Positions 11,884 through 22,257 of a stretch of DNA of 64,000 bases are shown piece after piece. Positions within the stretch are counted from its first letter, which is position 1, and the number at the start of each line of letters is the position of its first letter. The position numbers were made by a program, and so were the translations under genes. Under the pieces are notes generated by a model, which worked only from the letters and a program-made list of their open reading frames with translations, searched no databases and was not told where the DNA came from. The stretch comes from Kingdonia uniflora (Eukaryota > Streptophyta > Magnoliopsida > Ranunculales > Circaeasteraceae): assembly GCA_014058105.1 (NCBI GenBank), contig JACGCM010000393.1:570899-634898 (forward strand). Direction: 5' to 3'.

Positions 11884-12844
11884 ACAGTGATAGCTGTAGC
11901 ACAAGTCTCATGGGAGCTCATGTGTACTCATAGAGCTATACGTTGGTCTCAATTACATGTCGAATTGAGCGTATCAATAAGCGACTGAAATGAGATGATA
12001 TTGCATTTGAGATAGCTGTAACACAGGTCTCTTGGGAAAGCATGTGTACTTCATGAGCTATGTGGCGGTCCCAATTACAGGTCGGATTGAGCGTATCAAT
12101 AAGCGACCTTAATGAGACGAAATTGTATTTGAGATAGCTGGACACAAGTCTCTTGGGAGAGCAAATGTGTTTCATGAGCTATGGCGGTCCCAATTACAGG
12201 TCGAATTGAACGTATCAATAAGCGACCTTAATGAGACGAAATTGTATTTGAGATAACTGGACACAGGTCTCTTGGGAGAGAAAATGTGTTTCATGAGCTA
12301 TGACGGTCCCAATTACAGGTCGACTTGAGCGTATCAATAAGCGACCTTAAAGAGACGAAATTGTATTTGAGATAGCTGGACACAGGTCTCTTGGGAGAGT
12401 AAATGTGTTTTATGAGCTATGGCGGTCCCAATTACAGGTCGAATTGAGTGTATCAATAAGCAACCTTAATGAGGCGAAATTGTATTTGAGATAGCTGGAC
12501 ACAGGTCTCTTGGGAGAGCAAATGTGTTTCATGAGCTATGGCGGTCCCAATTACAGGTCGAACTGAGCGTATCAATAAGCGACCTTAATGAGACGAAATT
12601 GTATTTGAGATAGCTGGACACAGGTCTCTTGGGAGAGCAAATGTGTTTCATGAGCTATGGCGGTCCCAATTACAGGTCGAATTGAGCGTATCAATAAGCG
12701 ACCTTAATGAGACGAAATTATATTTGAGATAGCTGTACACAGGTCTCTTGGGAGAACAAGTGTATTTCATGAGCTATATGGCGGTCCCAATTACGGGTCG
12801 AATTGAGCAAATCAATAACCGACCGTAATGAGAGATGTAGTATG
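11884..12844. repeat. Tandem array, eight units of about 119 bp
   Basis: Units begin with GATAGCTG near 11884, then GAGATAGCTG or a variant at 12009, 12131, 12250, 12369, 12488, 12607 and 12726. The spacing is 125, 122 and then a constant 119 bp. Each unit carries ACAGGTCTCTTGGGAGAG, a GCGGTCCCAATTACAGGTCG block and GCGTATCAATAAGCGACC. The outer units are most diverged, as expected from unequal crossing over. 119 is not a multiple of three, so open frames here are accidental. Confidence 0.95.
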
Positions 12845-12894
12845 TGTTATGTTTAGTCGAATTGGACAAACCAATAATCGACCTGTAAGATGTT

Positions 12895-13025
12895 GGTCGG
12901 GCTTGCCCCGAGTATGAGCCAAGTCTGAAGTTGAGGTTGAACATTATGTCTGAAGCTGAAATCGGGCTTGCCCCGAAGTGTGAGCTTGAATAGGTTGTAA
13001 AGATCGGGCTTGCCCCGAGTCTGAG
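12895..13025. repeat. Three CGGGCTTGCCCCGA motifs
   Basis: TCGGGCTTGCCCCGA occurs at about 12897, 12961 and 13006, each followed by a GAGTxTGAG-like tail. The motif is partly self-complementary (CGGG..CCCG). It lies between the 119-bp array and the 5' LTR. Confidence 0.7.
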
Positions 13026-14141
13026 TTTGAATACGGAGCTCGATAATAAGTCTCTTCGGTATGATTGAATGTATTGGTCGAGCGTCATGTTTGCATTTGA
13101 AGTTGGGTTCGCCTCGAGTACCTCGACCTCGAGCGCCTTCGTAATTTGGTTTGATGTTGTTGAAAAGATGAGGACGAACATGAAGTCTTAATCTGAAGTC
13201 GAGCAGATGTCATTTGTTATTGTTGCTGCTGCGGTTCATGTTGTTGAATAATCCAAACGAACTATTGTGCTTGCTGGGCCTGTTGGGCTTATTGTGCTTG
13301 ATGTGCATGTTGGGCTTGTTGTAGCCTACGTAGCTGCTGTGTTTTTGTTGGAACGATTGTGTTGTTGAACTCACTTTCCTACTTACTGTTGAAGTCCTTT
13401 GGTTGTGAGAGAATGAAGCCAGACAAGACCTCACCACCAATGGAGGAGATGTGGATTGATTAGAGGTGGGAACATTAGCTACTGTTGCAGTTTTTGATTC
13501 ACCGAACTGTTTTGGAATTCAAGTTGGGGCTGCTCGCACTGTATGATGTAGAGATAGTTTAATTTAGCTTCTCGAACTGCTGTTGTAGTTTAGCTTCTTG
13601 AACTGCTGAACTTGAGTTGGGGATGTTGAATGAAATGTTGAACTGTTGAATTCTTCAATTCGAACTCGATTCAAAGTGGTTTCTGCGAATCGATTAATAA
13701 TATGGTATTGTTGTTGCTCGACCTTGCTGATGGGAATTTTCTTCAAACTGTCATTCGATCTATAACTGTAATTGTCGGTATTCGAGCTGTCATCTCAACC
13801 TTGTTGATGGTGATGATCAGAGAGAGTGGGAGATGATGATATCGAGACCTGTAATTCGCATTGGGGTTTTGATGTTGAGCTCCTAAGATCTGTAAATCAC
13901 ATCAGATTTTATTTGCTGATCGTGTTGTTGCTGATTGTGTTATTGAAGAAGATCGTCGAAGAACTTCACGAACTGTCAATGATGACCAATTCGAACTGTA
14001 AATATGCTTCGCGAACTGTTGATTTTAAGAAATTGAACTTAGTGCTTCTTGGAACTGCTATTAGAGGCAGTGCTGTGCTATCCAAACGATCACCAAAGAG
14101 AGAAGCGGATGAAAACATGTCTTCAAACAGACAACGCCATA

Positions 14142-14656
14142 TGTAATGACCTGTTTTCTAGGAGGCCGAAAACACGTCTTACACCAGTGAAATATAGAAA
14201 ATGTAGATAGACTACCAGCTGTAAATATAGAGTTTAGCGTGGAAAACTTTTAAATAGGTGACGAACCACGGCCTCTTCCTGAGGATTTTGAAAGAGAGAG
14301 TTGTTTATAGAGTGCTAATCTATTACATGGAGAGAGATAGATGTGTGTGTGGTTCTGAAAGATCATCAGATCTGCCTCCCCTTTTGTGTGTTCCTCTGCT
14401 CATTTATATAAGTCTCATAATACGACCGTTATGAGCTTTAATGAGGGAGGTTACAAACGTTACAATATTGATGAGTCTTCATGTAGGTCGAGTAACTCTT
14501 GTAACTGCTCCATAATGTGTCTTGAATGTGCCACGTGTTTGCTGATGAGGTCGGACGGTGAGACCTGAGCTTGAGTTTCTGAACTGGCTATGTATTCAGT
14601 CGAGCTAGAGCTCGAATATTGGCTTTAGGTCAAGTATTAGAAATAAGTCCATTACA
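14142..14656 (-). repeat. LTR (5') of LTR element in LINE
   Basis: TGTAATGACC...CATTACA. Divergence from the 11092 LTR is small, so the insertion is much younger than the decayed LINE it sits in. Confidence 0.85.
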
Positions 14657-15357
14657 ATTTGACCTAGGTATCTTTTTTCGATAAGATCATTGGTGACATC
14701 TTCTTATAATTGGAGTTGTAGACTCATAACCTCACTTTCCAGTGCTGCTTTGTTTTTCTTATGGGCATATGAGGTTTTTCTCCATATCTTTATATAGGCC
14801 TTAAGTCTTCTCAGTTTCAGCATAATGGTAAAAAGTGGAGCAACATACATTGGTTTGCCCCAGCTTTCTGCTACCATGTCACCGACTCTAGGTTCCTCTC
14901 CCCAAGATTGAAGGTACCTGAAAGGAATGTTGGAGGGCTTCGGTGCTTGGTTGCATTCACCCAGAATAAGTGAGTGATATGATTGTGTTCGAGGCAGCAC
15001 CTGTATTTTCCATCCCCTGAAAGTATTCTGCCATTGTAAGTTTTGTAAACATCTATCCAAGACCAGCAGTGTTCTGTTGTTCCCACTTTGAGCGTTACAC
15101 CAGGTAAAAATAAACCCTGAGGAGGGGATCTCAGTCAATCTAGCTGTGTCCAAAAAGTTTGTAAAGTCCATTACTGCATTTAAGGGGGGTGGTCGTCTTC
15201 CCCTTTTCTCAGATATCCTAAGAATCACATTAAAATCTTCGATGCATATCCAGGGATTATCATTTGTGACAGTAAAATTGGTGAGGCTAAACCAAAGCTC
15301 TAATCTGTTAATTTTGTTGCAATCGGCATGGACAAACGAGAAGCAGCTCTCCATGTA
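14657..15357 (-). pseudogene. LINE endonuclease remnant (5'-truncated LINE)
   Basis: The minus-strand frame 15354-14704 shows APE-type endonuclease landmarks: WICIEDFNVIL (GDFN box), SSGFIFTWCN, LVLDRCL (RLDR box) and SYHSLIL where SDHSPL is expected. The catalytic Asp of that box is Tyr here. The N-terminal part of the domain is absent: the LINE starts at 15357, directly after sequence shared by both NRPB1 tails, which fits 5' truncation on insertion. It joins 9646-11091 as one LINE. Confidence 0.8.
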
Positions 15358-15416
15358 TTTAAAAAGTTATGGTATCTCATAAACCAAACTTCAGTTGCTT
15401 CAACAGAAAATGACTC

Positions 15417-16480
15417 TCACAAATCACTATCATCATCCTTATCATCGTGGTTGTGACTCGTTTGTGGGGTGAACTGGCTCGTAGAGAACGGTGAGTACCC
15501 TGTTTCAGAAAGAAAGTGCAAGCTTTTAATTGTTCAACTGTGGAAGTAAAGAACATTAGTACAGATATCTCACCTGTATTGAGGACAGCTGGGGGTATAG
15601 TCAGGGGCATCTGGGCTTGTATTGGAATTCAGTGGGATGCATCAAAGGACAGAAGTTTGCCACAATGAATACTGGATTCAAATGCATACGAAATTCAGTA
15701 GATTGATTGCTACATATTTCGAATTTTTTGTTTTCAGCAAAAAGTGTCCTTATAGGGCAAAAAGAAAAGATCCAATAATCACATTCTACAGATAAAAGAT
15801 TTGGACCTAGGGACTAGGTGCTCCAAACAAAGCTACGATGGGATTCAGACTTTAAGTGAAGTTTCTAAGTTTACCAAAACCTTACAAGTCGGATTTCTAA
15901 ATATGCAGCTCCACCCCATGACAATCCTTACAAAAATTGTACCTAGTAAGCATAATTATTCTCAATCCCAGCCTACTTTATCTTCAGAAGGTATGTTACA
16001 CCTTGGTACCCGGGAGGGGTTGAATAACCTACAAGAGCCAATCCCACTAATTGGTCGGTGAAGAAAAAATCTGCACTGTCAAAATCAATGTCTCCTTTCA
16101 ATGTAGCCAAGGATAAACATCAGATATATACTGTTTTCATGATAAAACGTTTGAGACAGTGTAACATACAGTCACCCAACTATGCTGCCACAAAAGTAAC
16201 ACTAAACAAACAAATAATGATTAGAGTATTTAAAAAAAAAAAATCTATAATACTAAAGGAACAACTATGCTATACGGACTGCAATTTGGAGATATCTATG
16301 TTGGTGATGTCGGCTGCAATTTGGAGATGAAGCACTATACGAACTAGATGGCGATAATCTTGGACTGCTAGGTGAGAATGCCAGTGATGGGCTGTACCTC
16401 ACAGAAGGAGGATTGTAACTTGGGGATGTCGGACTGTAACTCAGAGGGGTCGGGCTATAGCAAGGGGACGTTGGGCTGAG
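15417..16480 (-). pseudogene. NRPB1: NRPB1 3'-end pseudogene (Pol II CTD), copy 1
   Basis: The minus strand encodes distal C-terminal-domain heptads of the RNA polymerase II largest subunit: [20 protein letters not shown] and [19 protein letters not shown] (about 16473-16320), then [14 protein letters not shown] with a stop. A further exon-like piece (15651-15574) reads SPDAPDYTPSCPQY before a GT donor. The last exon (15499-15417) reads YSPFSTSQFTPQT followed by an acidic Asp-rich tail and TGA. The large N-terminal catalytic part is absent. Positions 15652-16260 are intron-like and match 38225-39330 in reverse. It cannot encode a polymerase subunit. Confidence 0.8.
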
Positions 16481-16909
16481 CACTGAGCAACCACCATTTT
16501 TTCTTTTGATCCCTTTCTCATGAATCTTAATGACAACATATAAAGCAATGAGCATCCCCAGCACACACACATGACACATACATATCAAAATAGCCTGTGC
16601 TCCACAAATATTACCTCTAACTTGTTGTACATTCTTATGGATCCAAATAGTAATCCCTTTTAGCAAACATTGATCAGTCTAAAAGTATCACTGCATATAC
16701 TTGTTCGTTAAGATTATCTGCCTACATAAACTGATTTGTCTAGATAGAGTAATAATGTTTGATTGCAAGCCTAGCTAGCATTTCTCTATATGAAACGATA
16801 TAAATGATTAAGCTTACTGATTTTCTTTTTCTTTCTTTTTTTGTCCTATAAGCATATTGTATAATAATAATCATAGTAAATTGATAATAGTACCACTCAT
16901 GATGATTTA
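16481..16909. other. Intron-like/intergenic stretch
   Basis: AT-rich with no repeat or exon I recognise. A minus-strand open frame running in from the CTD exon (to about 16666) has a hydrophobic N-part and lacks heptads, so it is probably read-through into intron. Confidence 0.4.
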
Positions 16910-17501
16910 TGTTAGGAATACGGCTCAAAAAGTGTTGAAGTCATTCGAACGAAAATAGCGCTTGGGCCAAAATTCCAGGGGATTGTCTAATTCGTTCGAA
17001 CGACCTCGTGACTCGTTCGAACGACTTTGGCTCTGTTTGATTGTTTCTAAATTCGTTTTGAAGGGGATTTGATCCAAAGCGATGGATTATCTCGTGATGC
17101 GTATTTCGGAGATGACCTAATGGAAAGTCTATAAATAGAGAGTGTATGTTAAATGCATCTGTACTGTGAGAAAGAGTTAGAGAGAGAAAAAAGAGAAATC
17201 TAGGGTTTAGCTCTGGAGAGGTTTCTTGGGTTTTCTTTCTAGGGTTTCATGCTGAGATTATCTGTAAAGGTAGAGGTGAGGTTTGAGTGATCTCTGTAAC
17301 CTTTTGTAACCCTTAGTGTGGTAATATATTCGTCATGCTTGTCGGGGTGGTTTTGATCCTGTTTAGGATTTCCACCTAATTAAACCTTGTGTAGCATTTT
17401 TATTGCTTTGGATTGAATTCTCTTTGGTTAGGTTAGTTCTTCAAGTTCTTGTTGATCGTATTGTGCTTCCGCGTGCGATTTGCCCCCTCGGTTTCCCAAC
17501 A
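16910..17501 (+). repeat. 5' LTR of copia element
   Basis: 592 bp. Contains three TTCGAACGA motifs in U3; one repeat unit of about 21 bp is missing compared with the 3' LTR. TATA-like TCTATAAATAGAGAG at about 17129-17143. Confidence 0.9.
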
Positions 17502-17502
17502 A

Positions 17503-17515
17503 TTGGTATCAGAGC
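17503..17515 (+). promoter_or_regulatory. Primer-binding site, initiator tRNA-Met type
   Basis: TTGGTATCAGAGC starts two bases after the LTR end. It is the standard Ty1/copia PBS. Confidence 0.9.
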
Positions 17516-17542
17516 GAGGTTTGGGGCATGTAGAGTAGCAAG

Positions 17543-18931
17543 ATGGGAAGATCCAAGTATTCTAACGCGATTAGTCTTGATGTTGAGAAGTTCGATGGGA
17601 AGATTAATTTTGGATTGTGGCAAATACAAGTCCAAGATATCTTGATTCAAGGCGGGTTATGCAAGGCACTAAAAGGGAAGCCTATACCAAAAACTCCGGT
17701 TGTTGAAGGTATAGCGGCCCAGAAAGCGGACGACGATGAAGAAGAGGACTAGGAAGATCTGGATTCAAGGGCTGCGAGCGGGATACGCCTTTGCCTCGCT
17801 AAGAACGTTTTGGCAAACGTGGCTGGAGAGAAGACCGCAAAGGGTCTTTGGGAAAAGCTTGAAAGTTTGTACCAAAAAAAGAGTCTTTCGAATCGCTTAT
17901 ACCTCAAGGAGCGACTTCATACGCTTAAGATGAATGAGGGTACGAGAGTTGGTGATCACCTAGGTTCTTTGAACGGGATCGTTTCAAAATTAGAATCGAT
18001 TGGAGTTAAAGTTGAGGATGAAGATAAGGCGCTTCAACTCATATGGCCTCTTCCGTCTTCCTTCAAGCATCTTCAACCTACGTTGATGTATGGGACGGAA
18101 ACCTTGAGTTTTGAGGAGGTTACAAGTACGCTTCTTTCCGAGGAGAGATGACTTAATGGTAGCGAATCCTTTGGGGAAAACTCTGCAATGGTGGTTAGTG
18201 GGAAGAAAAGCTTTAATAGGTTCAGAAAAGGAACTTGTTGGAGCTGTGGTTAATCGGGTCATTATAGATCGGATTGCAAAGCGGGGAAAGGTAATGGGGC
18301 AAGTTCGGCAAGAGGCTCCGAAAGTGACACTAACAAACTGGCAACGGTTACTAGTAATGATGGTGACGAGGTGCTCCTCGTGGTGGCCGCTGATGGCTCT
18401 CGCCACGATAGAGGATGGGTATTTGATAGTGCGGCTACAACACATGTATGTGCACACAAGGCATGGTTCGGCAATTATGCAAGGTGTGAGGGTAGCAAGT
18501 TTGTGCTGACGAGCGATGGCTCTCGAAGGCCGATTTTGGGAGTGGGTGATATTCGCGTGAGGATGTTCGATGGACGCATCGTAGTTCTTCATGATGTTCA
18601 ACATGTGCCGAGTATGACTCATAATCTAATTTCACTTTCCAAGTTAGATAATGAGGGTTACAATTACTCCGGGTGAGGTAGAGTAATGAAAGTTTATCAA
18701 AAATCTTCTTTGATCATGAATGGAGTTCTAAGCGGGAACTTATATGCATTGGTTAGTAAATCAGTGGGTGGAGATGTGAAGGTTGCGTGTACCAAGGGAG
18801 CTATGGAGATTTCTCGAAAGGGGAATTTAGTTCAAGGTGGAGCAACGACACGGTCTACGAAGATGATCCGAAAGTGGGTTCCGATTGGTGGGTCTAGGAA
18901 AAGCCTAGACTCGGGTAATTCTCTTAATTGA
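17543..18931 (+). pseudogene. Copia gag-protease, broken
   Basis: Starts MGRSKYSNAISLDVEKFDG and reads FGLWQIQVQDIL. After a stop near 17750 it continues in another frame with LYQKKSLSNRLYLKERLH and LESIGVKVEDEDKALQLIW (gag, UBN2 type) to 18151. Next come CWSCG*SGHYRSDC (zinc knuckle with a TAA inside, about 18236-18278) and WVFDSAATTHVC (aspartic protease DSx site, about 18416-18450). A final segment of 18686-18931 carries NLYALVSKSVGGDV, where the pre-integrase region begins. Several stops and frameshifts; inactive. Confidence 0.85.
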
Positions 18932-18993
18932 GAAGCGACAAGGATACACGACGAATGCAGCAGAAGAAATAATTTTATCGTCGAGGTGGAGAT

Positions 18994-19606
18994 TGTTAGG
19001 AATACGGCTCAAAAAGTGTTGAAGTCGTTCGAACGAGTGGGAAGTCATTCGAACGAAAATAGCGTTTGGGCCAAAATTCCAGGGGATTGTCTAATTCGTT
19101 CGAACGACCTCATGACTCGTTCGAACAACTTTGGCTCTGTTTGATTGTTTCTAAATTCGTTTTGAAGGGGATTTGATCCAAAGCGATGGATTATCTCGTG
19201 ATGCGTATTTCGGAGATGACCTAATGGAAAGTCTGTAAATAAAGAGTGTATGTTAAAGACATCTGTACTGTGAGAAAGAGTTAGAGAGAGAAAAAGAAGA
19301 AATCTAGGGTTTAGCTCTGGAGATGTTTATTGGGTTTTCTTTCTAGGGTTTCTTGCTGGGATTATCTGTAAGGGTAGAGGTGAGGTTTGAGTGATCTCTG
19401 TAACCTTTTGTAACCCTAAGTATGATAATATATTCGTCGTGCTTGTCGGGGGTGGTTTTGATCCTGTTTAGGGTTTCCACCTAATTAAACCTTGTATAGT
19501 GTTTTTATTGCTTTGGATTGAATTCTCTTTGGTTAGGTTAGTTCTTCAAGTTCTTGTTGATTGTATTGTGCTTCCGCGTGCGATTTGCCCCCTCGGTTTC
19601 CCAACA
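18994..19606 (+). repeat. 3' LTR of copia element
   Basis: 613 bp. Four TTCGAACGA-type motifs near 19025, 19047, 19098 and 19119. Highly similar to the 5' LTR. Confidence 0.9.
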
Positions 19607-20534
19607 TTATACATAACCAATGAGTCTGACCTCATAAAGAACCTACTCAGAACTAACCTAACTCGTATTACAATAACTACACGCCTTGTCAATATTCTCA
19701 ATAAAGTGAGGTCGGTGTATTTTTTTTGGGTTCGCCGGAGATACATTGGCTATGAAAAGATATTAAAATTTGGTTTTCATCACATCTGAAACTCTTAGAG
19801 TTGTGCCTCTATATATATATTTATTGTTGAATTTAGAAAGCATAAGATCTTATTTTAATAAGACAATGGAAATGTGGTAAAGAATAAAGAACATGAATGA
19901 GACATTCACTACAAGAAATTAGTCACATACACTACGCTCAAAATCAAGTTTCTTCTATTGAAACGAAAGAAAACCAAAATTTATATATCATGTAGTATGC
20001 AAGTATGCAAATGATCACTGAGTTTACTCTCTATCAAGTCAAGTGGACAAGCACTTAGTTAGAAAAACCACAACTTGTTAGTCAGAAAAACAAGTTGGAA
20101 CCTAATGTTTATCTCATGGACAATGTAACTAAGATGTTAAAAGAGAGACTGTGTGGATTTGAAATACGTATCACTTTTTTTTTCCCTCCAATCTCTTGCA
20201 AAATTTGTATCTATGCTTCTGACTCCATTGCATAGTTTATCTACGCCCATAATATTTCCTGCCCAGATAAACCTTTTTTATTGTTATGAGTTACAATTTT
20301 CACAAAGAAAGAAACATAACCGCATTCACAATTCAGTCATGAAAGAGTAAAGCATAGAGAGATTTCCCGCTGATTTGAAAATTAGATAGCCCTATGATCA
20401 TTGCCCAAAAAGATTACAACTACAGGTGGGTTTCCCAGCAATCTATACAAGGCATGAATGGAAATTTATGCTCTTACGTAATCAGATACTTTAACCTATA
20501 AGTATGTCCTTCCTCAAAGACCGATGGCTCCCAC

Positions 20535-20753
20535 TCAAAGAACACCACCGCCGACACTCATGTTTCCCAGTGCAATACCCAAAATGGCGCCACCACCGCC
20601 TCCACTCCCACCTCTACTAGTAATAGGTACATCGGATTTGAAGCGACACACGTAGATAAAAACAATTATTATCGTTATAACCGCGATAGATAAACAAAAA
20701 CCTAGGACGACATAAACCAAATTTAGGATAAAGATGAAGAGTGAATATCTCAT
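20535..20753 (-). CDS. Small TM/Gly-rich protein, 72 aa
   Basis: The N-terminal half is one long hydrophobic stretch (residues about 4-36, LFIFILNLVYVVLGFCLSIA onward) ending FIYVCRFKSD. A short polar segment SRGGSGGGGG and a Gly/Ala-rich tail follow. It predicts a small membrane-anchored protein with the basic/Gly tail in the cytosol. I do not recognise the family. Related frames are at 20763-20993, 55500-55760, 55770-55973 and 50913-52498. Whether it is expressed cannot be told from sequence. Confidence 0.45.
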   Translation of the reverse strand: MRYSLFIFILNLVYVVLGFCLSIAVITIIIVFIYVCRFKSDVPITSRGGSGGGGGAILGIALGNMSVGGGVL

Positions 20754-20762
20754 CCGAGGTCT

Positions 20763-20993
20763 TAGTTAGCGATAATAATTGTTTTTATCTACGTGTGCCG
20801 CTTTCAATCCGATGTACATAGTACTAGTAGAGGTGGGAGCGGAGGCGGTGGAGGTAGTAGTGACGTCATTTTGGGTATTGCACTGGGAAACATAAGTGTT
20901 GGCGGTGACGATGGCTCTGGCAGCGACCGAAGCGTTTTAGATAGTAGTGATCCAGTCCAAACCTCATCATGTTTTAGAGCACTCGTTTTCTAG
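20763..20993 (+). pseudogene. Small TM/Gly-rich gene, divergent partial copy
   Basis: Lies head to head with 20535-20753 and is an inverted duplicate of its middle and 3' part: AIIIVFIYVCRFQSDV, SRGGSGGGGG and ILGIALGN recur. The N-terminal hydrophobic segment is cut short. The tail differs (SVGGDDGSGSD and on to 20993). The arms make a DNA foldback with about 60 bp between them. Confidence 0.5.
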
Positions 20994-21429
20994 ATGATGT
21001 TTGTCAGAGCAAAATTTCCACAAAATAAGTAATTGTTCATCATTTAGACGCCATACTCAGTGTTGTGACTTCTGCTTGACATGCTATCTAAAATGTTTTA
21101 AGGGTGAATTTGAGAAGTACCCTGATGTTTTGTGGATTAAAAATAAGCTTTGACTTGATTTTGCATAGGGCTTGACCAACCTCCACTAAAACTTGAGTCT
21201 TTTAGCAAGAAATTAAGAGACTGTTTTCTTAGATTGAAAAAAAGGAAACAATAATGATGCATCTTTCTCCGAAATCTTTGTTATTGAGTACGATTTCCTA
21301 AATAAGCGCTATGGACGAGTTGGGTGAGGCTTCCACTGGGGGAAAAGGAAAAGGCTAAGACTAGTTCGTTATCCTAGCAACAACGCCCTTCACGAAGTTA
21401 AACCAAGTCTTTATGTTTAAGCAATCCAC

Positions 21430-22257
21430 TATAACAGTTAATTTGCTCTTGAAGGGATTACTAAAGAGGTAAATTGGATTGATTTTATTAAACCTTTCGA
21501 GGCCGAGAAGCATGCACACATGAACTCCGTGAATGACTCCAGATTGCTATTCGTAAAAGCCAGTAACAAGTAATTGCAGGTTACCAAAGACTAAAATATG
21601 GGTAGTTTAGTCTTTAAAAAATATTAGGGTAGTGAATGCAATGTAAGTTCAAAGAAAAGGATCTACACGTAGTTTTTCCAAATCCAAGGTACCATATGTA
21701 ATTTTTAAAATACTTCTAGCCCTGTATAGAAATTTCTTCTTATTATTATTATCAAACAAGGCTCCAGTAGAAATAGATAACATGGACCTCAAAGAAGCTC
21801 TCTACATTCCTGTGTGTAGATTGAATCGTATGTTGAAGTTACAAGTCATACTAGAGAAGTACATGTTTCCTATTGTTTAAATGAGACACATATAACCAAT
21901 TTTGTGGAAGACATATGGCATAAAATTGGTCGTGCTTGGAGAAGAACGAACACTAGGTTTAATTGTTGGGATGTAATTACATTTCGAACCACAATTAATC
22001 TTGAGTTATACGAGTTAATGGGATCTCCAGGGGGATTAATAACTAATTATAGGCGGGAAGTCTTAATGAAAACCAACAAATGTCTATTAGCTTTAAATAC
22101 AAGCAGAAGCTAAAATAAACCAAAACTAATTTGCGGTGATGACCTCTCTTTTATTCTAAAATAACTCATGGCAACAAGTATATAAATCTCTCCATTTCAA
22201 TTATCAAAATCATCAAATACAAAATAGAGAAACACAGTGAAGAACAAGTTGTCAGTC
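21430..22257 (+). promoter_or_regulatory. 5' flank of truncated exopolygalacturonase
   Basis: Near-identical to 45329-46311 apart from a segment of about 130 bp (about 45398-45530) present only there. Includes TATATAAA at 22179-22186, 72 bp before the ATG, placing a probable transcription start near 22210. The duplication therefore copied a whole promoter. Confidence 0.7.

Larger units (their letters stand above)
11092..14656 (-). mobile_element. Non-autonomous LTR element inside the LINE
   Basis: Two LTRs (11092-11615 and 14142-14656) begin TGTAATG and end CATTACA. Flanks are GTTTG and ATTTG, a 5-bp target duplication with one mismatch. The LINE frame resumes on either side. The LTR promoter (CCTATATAAATGAGCAG on minus) and a G-rich tract by the 11092 LTR show it is minus-oriented. 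The internal 2.5 kb has no recognisable gag or pol; short frames (e.g. 13210-13440) are low-complexity. The PBS was not identified: the base after the 5' LTR on minus is TATGGCGTTGTCTG. LARD-like. Confidence 0.85.
16910..19606 (+). mobile_element. Copia element, gag-protease only
   Basis: LTRs at 16910-17501 and 18994-19606 (TGTTAGG..CCCAACA), tRNA-iMet PBS TTGGTATCAGAGC at 17503-17515, and purine tract GAGGTGGAGAT before the 3' LTR. The internal 1.5 kb holds gag, a zinc knuckle and protease, then jumps to the 3' end; integrase, RT and RNase H are gone. Flanks (ATTTA and TTATA) do not give a clean target duplication. Non-autonomous deletion derivative. Confidence 0.9.
19607..21429. repeat. 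Block X, copy 1 (inverted partner at 55066-56905)
   Basis: A 1.8-kb segment whose reverse complement is at 55066-56905, with small indels and substitutions. It carries a foldback pair of small genes (20535-20993). The rest (19607-20530, 21000-21429) shows no exon or known repeat. In this copy it is followed directly by the exopolygalacturonase upstream region. The shared segment ends near TCCACT at 21423-21429. Confidence 0.85.

Noticed and set aside
11884..12844. Possible CRISPR-like array
   Set aside because: Units are contiguous and fully repeated without unique spacers, in a plant LTR element.
11936..13181. Several 60-135-codon minus frames across the tandem array
   Set aside because: The array period (119 bp) is not a multiple of three and the frames change between units; chance frames.
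13826..14146. Plus frame of 106 codons
   Set aside because: Antisense to a minus-oriented LTR element and ending at its LTR; no domain.
16503..16666. Membrane-like N-terminus on the CTD frame
   Set aside because: Not CTD-like and not in NRPB1; read-through from an intron.
17003..17140. TTCGAACGA motifs as heat-shock elements
   Set aside because: Heat-shock elements need alternating GAA/TTC with 2-bp gaps; here the half-sites touch. Kept only as an unexplained palindrome.
18111..18509. Plus frame of 132 codons in the copia element
   Set aside because: Out of frame with the readable gag/zinc knuckle/protease; shadow frame.
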